Of a DNA stretch of 10,219 nucleotides, positions 5,899-10,219 are shown in pieces (position 1 is the first letter of the stretch; each line of letters starts with the position of its first letter). Under the pieces are notes generated by a model, which was given only the letters and a program-made list of their open reading frames with translations, did not search any database and was not told where the DNA came from. A program made the position numbers and the translations under genes. This DNA comes from Alphaproteobacteria bacterium UBA6544 (lineage in GTDB: Bacteria; Pseudomonadota; Alphaproteobacteria; UBA8366), in NCBI GenBank assembly GCA_002434595.1, contig DJKK01000346.1, positions 1-10,219 on the forward strand, in the 5' to 3' direction.

Positions 5899-6432
5899 AT
5901 GGCTGACGTCTCCGTTGAGCGGGTGGAGGATATTTCCCGCCACGATATGAACGATCTCTGTGATGCGGCTGAAGCGGCGATTGAGGAGGGCGGTGGTTTC
6001 GGCTGGATCGACGTGCCCCAGCGCAACGTTCTGGAAAATTACTGGCGCGGCGTCATGCTGGTACCGGAGCGAACCCTCTTTGTAGGGCGTCTCGACGGGG
6101 TTATCTCGGGCTCCGCCCAACTGGGTCGGCCGACCAAGAACAATGAAGCGCAGTCTCACGCTGGCAATCTCACCACTAATTTCGTAGCTCCCTGGGCGCG
6201 GGGCTACGGTATCGGGCTCAAATTGATCCAGGAGGTCGAGACCCTGGCTCGGGAAGAGGGGTTTGAGGTGCTCAATCTCGACGTCCGCGCAACGCAAGAG
6301 GCCGCTATCGGCCGATACGACTCGCTTGGCTTCGTGCGCTGGGGTGAAAATCCATACTATGCGCGTGTAGAAGGGAACTGGGTCGCTGGTTACCACTTCT
6401 ACAAGGTTTTGAACCCGGAGACTTCCGAATGA
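5899..6432 (+). CDS. GNAT family N-acetyltransferase embedded in the his operon
   Basis: This 177-residue protein has the GNAT fold. Its acetyl-CoA signature is RGYGIG (101-106) after NFVAPWA, then a long helix (GLKLIQEVETLAREEGFEV), a LNLDVRATQEAAI strand-helix, and the C-terminal YDSLGFVRWG..PYYARV segment seen in many acetyltransferases. It is cytoplasmic, with no signal peptide. It starts 3 bases after the hisH stop with GGAGG upstream, and its stop overlaps hisA by four bases (ATGA), so it is translated with the pathway enzymes. As I recall, the A. brasilense his cluster has an unexplained orf168 between hisH and hisA; this may be its counterpart. No histidine step requires an acetyltransferase, so the substrate is unknown. 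It might modify a pathway intermediate, a Gcn5-type protein target or an antibiotic-like amine; the sequence does not decide. Confidence 0.87.
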   Translation: MADVSVERVEDISRHDMNDLCDAAEAAIEEGGGFGWIDVPQRNVLENYWRGVMLVPERTLFVGRLDGVISGSAQLGRPTKNNEAQSHAGNLTTNFVAPWARGYGIGLKLIQEVETLAREEGFEVLNLDVRATQEAAIGRYDSLGFVRWGENPYYARVEGNWVAGYHFYKVLNPETSE

Positions 6433-7148
6433 TCCTGTACCCGGCCATCGACCTCAAGGACGGTCAATGCGTGCGCCTGCGCCTCGGCGACATGGAGCAG
6501 TCCACGGTCTTCAATGAAGATCCGGCAGGCCAGGCGCAGGACTTCGCGAAGGCTGGTTGTGAATGGCTACACCTCGTCGACCTGAACGGCGCCTTTGCAG
6601 GTAAGCCGGTGAATGCGGAGGTGGTTGAGGGAATTCTTGCCGCTGTAGACGTGCCGGTACAGCTGGGTGGGGGTATCCGAGACATGGCGACGATCGACGC
6701 TTGGCTCGAGCGCGGCGTCCGCCGTGTCATTCTCGGCACCGCCGCGGTGAAGGACCCGACGTTGGTCAAGGACGCGTGCCGTGACTGGCCCGGCCGGGTC
6801 GCGGTCGGCATCGACGCCAAGGGCGGGAAAGTCGCCGTTGAAGGCTGGGCCGAAGTCTCGGAAATGACCGCGGAGGAACTCGCCGCGCGGTTCTCGGATT
6901 CGGGCGTTGCCGCCATCATCCACACAGATGTAGACCGGGATGGCGTGCTGGCCGGCCCCAATATCGCTGCGACATCGGTGCTTGCCAGCGCAACCCAGAT
7001 TCCGGTGATCGCGAGCGGCGGCGTCTCGTCTCTCGATGATCTACTGGCGCTCCGGGCTGCGGGGAATATCACGGGTGCCATCAGCGGCCGCGCGCTCTAC
7101 GACGGGCGTATCGATCTTGGTGAAGCGCTTATGCGGCTGGCGACCTGA
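6429..7148 (+). CDS. hisA: 1-(5-phosphoribosyl)-5-[(5-phosphoribosylamino)methylideneamino]imidazole-4-carboxamide isomerase (HisA)
   Basis: HisA opens the ribose ring of ProFAR by an Amadori rearrangement to give PRFAR, the substrate of HisHF. It is a 239-residue (beta-alpha)8 barrel of standard length. The two catalytic aspartates are present: Asp8 in YPAIDLKDG and Asp129 in VGIDAKGG. The two phosphate-binding halves show as QLGGGIR (78-84) and IASGGVSS (194-201), and HTDVDRDG (165-172) and GAISGRALYDG (216-226) are also typical. The internal half-barrel repeat shared with HisF is evident. The start ATG overlaps the GNAT stop by four bases, and the stop TGA shares one base with the hisF ATG. 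Confidence 0.98.
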   Translation: MILYPAIDLKDGQCVRLRLGDMEQSTVFNEDPAGQAQDFAKAGCEWLHLVDLNGAFAGKPVNAEVVEGILAAVDVPVQLGGGIRDMATIDAWLERGVRRVILGTAAVKDPTLVKDACRDWPGRVAVGIDAKGGKVAVEGWAEVSEMTAEELAARFSDSGVAAIIHTDVDRDGVLAGPNIAATSVLASATQIPVIASGGVSSLDDLLALRAAGNITGAISGRALYDGRIDLGEALMRLAT

Positions 7149-7903
7149 TGCTCAAGACCCGCATCATCCCCTGTCTCGACGTGCACGCGGGCCGTGTCGT
7201 CAAAGGGGTAAATTTCGTCGACCTGCGCGACGCGGGCGACCCGGTCGAGCAGGCGCAAATCTATGATAAGGCGGGTGCCGACGAGCTGACCTTTCTCGAT
7301 ATCACCGCGTCACACGAAGCGCGGGATACAATCTACGATGTGGTGACCCGCACGGCGGAAGAAGTGTTCATGCCGCTGACCGTCGGCGGCGGTGTCCGCA
7401 CGGTCGACGATATCCGAAAATTGCTGCTGGCAGGTGCCGACAAGGTGTCGATCAACACGGCGGCGGTGCATCGCCCCGAATTCGTCGCAGAGGCGGCGGC
7501 GCGCTTCGGCAGCCAGTGCATTGTGGTCGCCATCGACGCCAAATCGACGGGGCCGGGCAAGTGGGAAGTCTTCACCCATGGTGGGCGGAACGAAACCGGA
7601 GTCGATGCGATTGATTGGGCAAAGCGCATGGCCGCCGATGCGGGCGAACTGTTGCTGACGTCGATGGATCGCGACGGCACCAAGAGCGGCTTTGACGTCG
7701 CGCTGACCCGCGCCGTCTCCGAGGCGGTGCCCGTCCCCGTCATCGCGAGCGGCGGGGTCGGCACCTTGCAGCATTTGGTCGACGGCGTGGTCGAGGGGCA
7801 TGCCTCTGCGGTACTTGCGGCCTCGATCTTTCATTTCGGCGAATTCACCATCGCCGAGGCAAAGGCGCACATGACGTCGCAAGGGGTGCCGGTCCGGCCC
7901 TGA
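7148..7903 (+). CDS. hisF: Imidazole glycerol phosphate synthase, cyclase subunit HisF
   Basis: HisF receives ammonia from HisH through its barrel and cleaves PRFAR to imidazole glycerol phosphate and AICAR. The 251-residue barrel starts MLKTRIIPCLDV with catalytic Asp11; the second catalytic residue, Asp130, lies in VVAIDAKS. Phosphate sites TVGGGVRTVDDI (78-89) and ASGGVGTLQHL are intact, as are DKVSINTAAV (98-107) and TSMDRDGTKSGFD. It starts within the hisA stop (TGATG), and a 33-base gap follows before hisE. That gap holds no convincing terminator. Confidence 0.98.
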   Translation: MLKTRIIPCLDVHAGRVVKGVNFVDLRDAGDPVEQAQIYDKAGADELTFLDITASHEARDTIYDVVTRTAEEVFMPLTVGGGVRTVDDIRKLLLAGADKVSINTAAVHRPEFVAEAAARFGSQCIVVAIDAKSTGPGKWEVFTHGGRNETGVDAIDWAKRMAADAGELLLTSMDRDGTKSGFDVALTRAVSEAVPVPVIASGGVGTLQHLVDGVVEGHASAVLAASIFHFGEFTIAEAKAHMTSQGVPVRP

Positions 7904-7936
7904 CAGGCCGCCGGAATTCTGCTAGGGCTGGGTGCC

Positions 7937-8278
7937 ATGACCGAGAAAACCAGTATCAACGCCGAAATCCTCGACCGTCTGTTCGACGTGGTGGAAAGCC
8001 GCAAGAGCAGTGACGCCGCTTCGTCCTACACCGCGAAACTGCTAGCGGCCGGCACGCCTAAGATCGCACAGAAGGTGGGCGAGGAAGCGGTCGAGACCGT
8101 CATCGAAGCGCTGGCCGACAAGGATGGCAAGATCGCCGAGGAAAGCGCGGACCTGCTCTATCACCTGCTGGTGCTCTGGGCCGACAAAGGTGTCAGGCCG
8201 GAAGACGTCTGGTCCGTACTCGCAGACCGGTTCGGTATTTCCGGCATCGACGAGAAGAATGCGAGATGGAAGGACTAG
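7937..8278 (+). CDS. hisE: Phosphoribosyl-ATP diphosphatase (HisE, monofunctional)
   Basis: HisE hydrolyses phosphoribosyl-ATP to phosphoribosyl-AMP and pyrophosphate, the second step of the pathway. The 113-residue all-helical protein has the MazG-like metal-binding pattern: KVGEEAVETVIEAL (46-59) followed by AEESADLLYHLLVLW (67-81), supplying the acidic cluster for magnesium. The cyclohydrolase HisI, fused to HisE in E. coli, is absent and must be encoded elsewhere. A short purine-rich stretch (AGGGCTGGG, near 7924-7932) precedes the ATG. The HIT gene starts 3 bases after its TAG. Confidence 0.96.
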   Translation: MTEKTSINAEILDRLFDVVESRKSSDAASSYTAKLLAAGTPKIAQKVGEEAVETVIEALADKDGKIAEESADLLYHLLVLWADKGVRPEDVWSVLADRFGISGIDEKNARWKD

Positions 8279-8281
8279 GCA

Positions 8282-8650
8282 ATGGCCTATAACGATCAGA
8301 ATATCTTTGCGAAGATCCTCCGCGGCGATATCCCCTGCGACAAGGTTTACGAGAACGACTACGCGCTCGCCTTTCGCGACATTGCTCCGCAGACGCCGGT
8401 CCATGTGCTGGTGATACCGAAAGGGCCCTACGTGTCCTATGTCGAATTCTCGGAACAAGCGAGCGATGCGGAACTCGCCGGATTCATGCGTGCGGTCGGC
8501 GCGGTGGCGGCCGAACTCGGCATCGCCGAAGCGGGCAGCCGCATCCTCTCCAATCAGGGCGAGGACGGCAACCAGGAAGTGCCACACTTTCACCTTCACA
8601 TGCTCGCCGGCAAGAACCTCGGCCGCATGATAAAACCGATCGACGAGTAG
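8282..8650 (+). CDS. HIT family (HinT-like) nucleotide-binding hydrolase
   Basis: This 122-residue protein of the histidine-triad family binds nucleotides and in relatives hydrolyses AMP-lysine or adenosine phosphoramidates. It starts with NIFAKILRGDIPCDKVYE (7-24), typical of Hint proteins, followed by AFRDIAPQTPVHVLVIPK (30-47). The triad HFHLHM (102-107) contains the nucleophile, most likely the middle His104; SNQGEDGNQEVPHFH leads into it. The length equals the HIT-like ORF122 reported after hisE in Azospirillum brasilense, as I recall. It starts 3 bases after hisE, with AGGA inside the hisE end as ribosome binding site, so it is the last clear gene of the operon. Why a Hint protein travels with his genes is unknown; a role near nucleotide intermediates is speculation. 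Confidence 0.94.
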   Translation: MAYNDQNIFAKILRGDIPCDKVYENDYALAFRDIAPQTPVHVLVIPKGPYVSYVEFSEQASDAELAGFMRAVGAVAAELGIAEAGSRILSNQGEDGNQEVPHFHLHMLAGKNLGRMIKPIDE

Positions 8651-8682
8651 CGTACTGCGCGTCTGACAGAAGGATGGCTCCT

Positions 8683-8793
8683 ATGCCGACTGCGGGAAGC
8701 GTCGATTGGCTGGGAATCTTCAAGGCGCCGATCATCGGCTTTGTGCTCGTTGCGGCCGATTTGGTGCCAGTGTTGGAGCCCTTCGCACATTAG
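8683..8793 (+). CDS. Possible small membrane protein, 36 residues
   Basis: This short ORF lies 32 bases after the HIT gene on the same strand. It has an AGAAGG ribosome binding site (8668-8673) nine bases before the ATG; an in-frame ATG at 8674 would overlap that site. The product starts MPTAGSVDWLGIF, then has one hydrophobic stretch (APIIGFVLVAADLVPVL, about residues 15-31) long enough for a membrane helix, and ends EPFAH at a TAG. Reading through the TAG adds VETRYLGLFPFGA before another TAG at 8833-8835, where it meets the end of the convergent channel gene. I recognise no family. It may be an unannotated operon-end peptide, a decayed gene or chance. Confidence 0.35.
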   Translation: MPTAGSVDWLGIFKAPIIGFVLVAADLVPVLEPFAH

Positions 8794-8831
8794 GTCGAGA
8801 CGCGCTATCTCGGGCTCTTTCCATTCGGGGC

Positions 8832-9635
8832 TTAGCCGTCGCGCTCTTTTCGCAGGGCCGCGATTTCTTCCCGCAGGGCCTGGATTTCGGTCAGGATTTC
8901 CACGCGTTCTTCATGGCCGTGTTCTTCGTCTTCGTGCACTTCCTGCATCGAGTTGACGACAACGGCGATGAACAGGTTGAGGACCGCGAAGGTGGTTACC
9001 AGTATGAACGGTATGAAGAAGGCCCAGGCAAAAGGGAAGGTTTCCATCACCGGACGCACGATCCCCATCGACCAGGATTCAAGGGTCATGATCTGGAAGA
9101 GGGAGTAGAGCGACGCGCCGACCGAGCCAAACCAGGCCTCGAAGGCGCCGCCAAAAAGTTTCGTCGCCATCACGGCGAAGACGTAGAAGACCAGCACCAT
9201 TAACAGCGTGATTGATCCCATGCCCGGGATCGCCTTGAGGAAAGCCTGCACTACAAGGCGCATCTTCGGCACCATGGATATGAGCCGAAAGGCGCGCAGC
9301 ACGCGGAGCGCCCGCAATACCGCGAACCCCTCGCTGACGGGCAGCAGGGCGATGGCGATGATGGTGAAGTCGAAGAGATTCCAGGGGTCGCGGAAATATC
9401 CGTGACCCAGCGCGTAAAGCTTGAGCAGGATCTCGGCGACGAAGATGGCCAGCGCGATCTGGTCGAGCGCCACTAGCAAGGGGCCGTAGGACGCCATCGC
9501 GGCCTCGGATGTCTCGATCCCGAGCACGATCGCGTTCACCATAATGATGATCAGAATGGTGCGCTGGAAGAAATTCGATTCCGTGAAGGCTCGGGCCCGC
9601 GCCCGAAGTGTCGCTGGTGTAGATGTATCGTCCAT
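8832..9635 (-). CDS. Bacterial voltage-gated sodium channel (NaChBac/NavMs-type)
   Basis: This 267-residue inner-membrane protein forms a homotetrameric voltage-gated channel. The voltage sensor has S1 (about 26-42), S2 (54-75), S3 (86-99) and S4 with four arginines at every third position (108, 111, 114, 117). The S4-S5 linker is near 122-138 and S5 near 139-161. The selectivity filter is TLESWSM (184-190), with Glu186 forming the high-field site of sodium-selective bacterial channels. S6 (204-229) ends VLNLFIAVVVNSM. The pore region closely resembles the Magnetococcus channel NavMs as I remember it. The C-terminus has an acid/histidine-rich neck (232-243), then a heptad coiled coil (ILTEIQALREEIAALRKE) for tetramer assembly. 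AGGGA (9647-9643) precedes the ATG. It follows the FAD gene on the same strand after an 82-base gap. Such channels are linked to motility and pH or salt response in alkaliphiles; the role here is unknown. Confidence 0.95.
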   Translation of the reverse strand: MDDTSTPATLRARARAFTESNFFQRTILIIIMVNAIVLGIETSEAAMASYGPLLVALDQIALAIFVAEILLKLYALGHGYFRDPWNLFDFTIIAIALLPVSEGFAVLRALRVLRAFRLISMVPKMRLVVQAFLKAIPGMGSITLLMVLVFYVFAVMATKLFGGAFEAWFGSVGASLYSLFQIMTLESWSMGIVRPVMETFPFAWAFFIPFILVTTFAVLNLFIAVVVNSMQEVHEDEEHGHEERVEILTEIQALREEIAALRKERDG

Positions 9636-9688
9636 TGGATCGTCCCTGAAACCGCCGTGTCTGCGAGTGTGGCGCAGATTGGCGTGCG

Positions 9689-9703
9689 TTGACGTCAGGT
9701 CAA
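9689..9703. promoter_or_regulatory. Inverted repeat TTGAC-N5-GTCAA upstream of the channel gene
   Basis: A perfect 5-bp inverted repeat with a 5-base spacer lies 54-68 bases before the channel ATG; within it TGACGTCA (9690-9697) is also a perfect palindrome. On the minus strand it offers a TTGACC that could serve as a -35 element, but no good -10 follows at 16-18 bases. It may be an operator or part of a promoter; the regulator is unknown. Confidence 0.35.
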
Positions 9704-9716
9704 GGGCGAATTTTAT

Positions 9717-10219
9717 TTAGCCTGCGTTAGCGATCGCGTTTGCCGCCCGACGCCCGGTGATCACGCCCTTGGTGAGGCCGCCGAGATAGGCGGCGTTTGG
9801 GCCGCCTTCGATACCGCCGGTCGCGGATCCTGCTGCAAAGAGGCCCGGGATCGGCCGGTCGGCCGCGTCGAGCACGCGGCTTGCGTCATCGATGGCGATG
9901 CCGCCCATCGTATAGGTGATGCCGGCGCAGACTTCGATCGCATGGAAGGGAGCGGTGCGGATCGGCAGGGCCGTGACGACATTAGCCGTCCGCGCGGGGC
10001 TGAGTTGGTCTGCCGTACCGTTTTCGAGGGCGGCGTTGTAGGACCGGATGGTTGCGTTGAGCGTCTCTCCTGGGACGCCGATCTGTCCTGCCAGATCGTC
10101 GAGCGTGTCGGCGGCGAAGACCGTGCCCCCCTCATTCACGAAGGCGGGGTTCATGCAGGGCGGATAACGATTGTCCGCCGCGAGGCCTGTCCACACCGCA
10201 TCGTCGAAGATGACGGCGA
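9717..10219 (-). CDS. FAD-dependent oxidoreductase (fumarate reductase/flavocytochrome c-like), C-terminal part
   Basis: The frame is open to the right edge of the window, so this is the last ~167 residues of a larger protein; the GTG near 10196 is internal, not a start. The ending has the second part of the FAD_binding_2 fold shared by fumarate reductase/succinate dehydrogenase flavoproteins, ketosteroid dehydrogenases and tricarballylate dehydrogenase: TYTMGGIAIDD (substrate-side 'T-x-GG' strand), then PIPGLFAAGSATGG..GGPNAAYLGG, the loop closing on the FAD, and a helix TKGVITGRRAANAIA. The middle segment (DTLDDLAGQIGVPGETLNATIRSYN) is the usual helical part before the substrate domain. The N-terminal dinucleotide motif GxGxxG lies outside, so the substrate cannot be named. 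The stop is 82 bases upstream of the channel gene on the same strand. Confidence 0.87.
   Translation of the reverse strand, partial: AVIFDDAVWTGLAADNRYPPCMNPAFVNEGGTVFAADTLDDLAGQIGVPGETLNATIRSYNAALENGTADQLSPARTANVVTALPIRTAPFHAIEVCAGITYTMGGIAIDDASRVLDAADRPIPGLFAAGSATGGIEGGPNAAYLGGLTKGVITGRRAANAIANAG

Noticed and set aside
5653..6396. A 247-residue minus-strand ORF antisense to hisH and the GNAT gene
   Set aside because: It lies opposite two well-supported genes with intact motifs and has no recognisable domain.
8794..8831. A rho-independent terminator between the his operon and the channel gene
   Set aside because: Only a 5-bp CGAGA/TCTCG stem is visible, with no T-run following it on either strand.

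Overview
The window looks like a chromosomal segment of an alphaproteobacterium, probably from the Rhodospirillales or a marine relative. The reasons are the GC-rich coding bias, an mltA–Smr–XRE block beside hslVU, a monofunctional hisB in a compact hisB-H-A-F-E cluster, and a HIT gene directly after hisE. As I recall, the last arrangement, with an extra small ORF inside the cluster, matches the described Azospirillum brasilense his cluster (orf168 and orf122). Assignment below class level is inference.

Layout. (1) 1-1604, plus strand: the C-terminal part of a lytic transglycosylase MltA; a short gene encoding only the C-terminal half of a LUD-domain (LutC-type) protein; a Smr-domain protein; and a small XRE-type regulator. 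The last three are tightly coupled by a 1-base and a 4-base overlap. (2) 1614-4466, minus strand: an SDR dehydrogenase of the MFE-2-like type, then hslV and hslU (overlapping by 4 bases), which form the HslUV protease. A possible heat-shock promoter lies ahead of hslV. hslU converges on the XRE gene with only 9 bases between them. (3) 4467-4667: a divergent control region between the SDR gene and hisB, with a 17-bp imperfect direct repeat exactly 60 bp apart, a candidate -35/-10 pair and a 12-bp perfect palindrome. (4) 4668-8650, plus strand: hisB, hisH, a GNAT acetyltransferase, hisA, hisF, hisE and a HIT protein, nearly all overlapping or separated by a few bases. This is a single operon for the middle steps of histidine biosynthesis. 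HisG, HisI, HisD, HisC and the histidinol-phosphatase must be encoded elsewhere. (5) 8651-8831: a possible 36-residue single-helix membrane protein with a good ribosome binding site. (6) 8832-10219, minus strand: a bacterial voltage-gated sodium channel of the NaChBac/NavMs type, with an inverted repeat upstream, preceded by the C-terminal end of an FAD-dependent dehydrogenase that runs off the window.

Most of the window is ordinary core metabolism and protein quality control. I see no CRISPR array, insertion sequence, integrase, tRNA, rRNA or phage gene, and no clear sign of a new defence or mobile system. The items that most deserve a second look are the truncated LUD gene, the GNAT gene embedded in the his operon, the unlisted small membrane ORF with a possible amber interruption, the repeats before hisB, and the acid/histidine-rich neck of the sodium channel.
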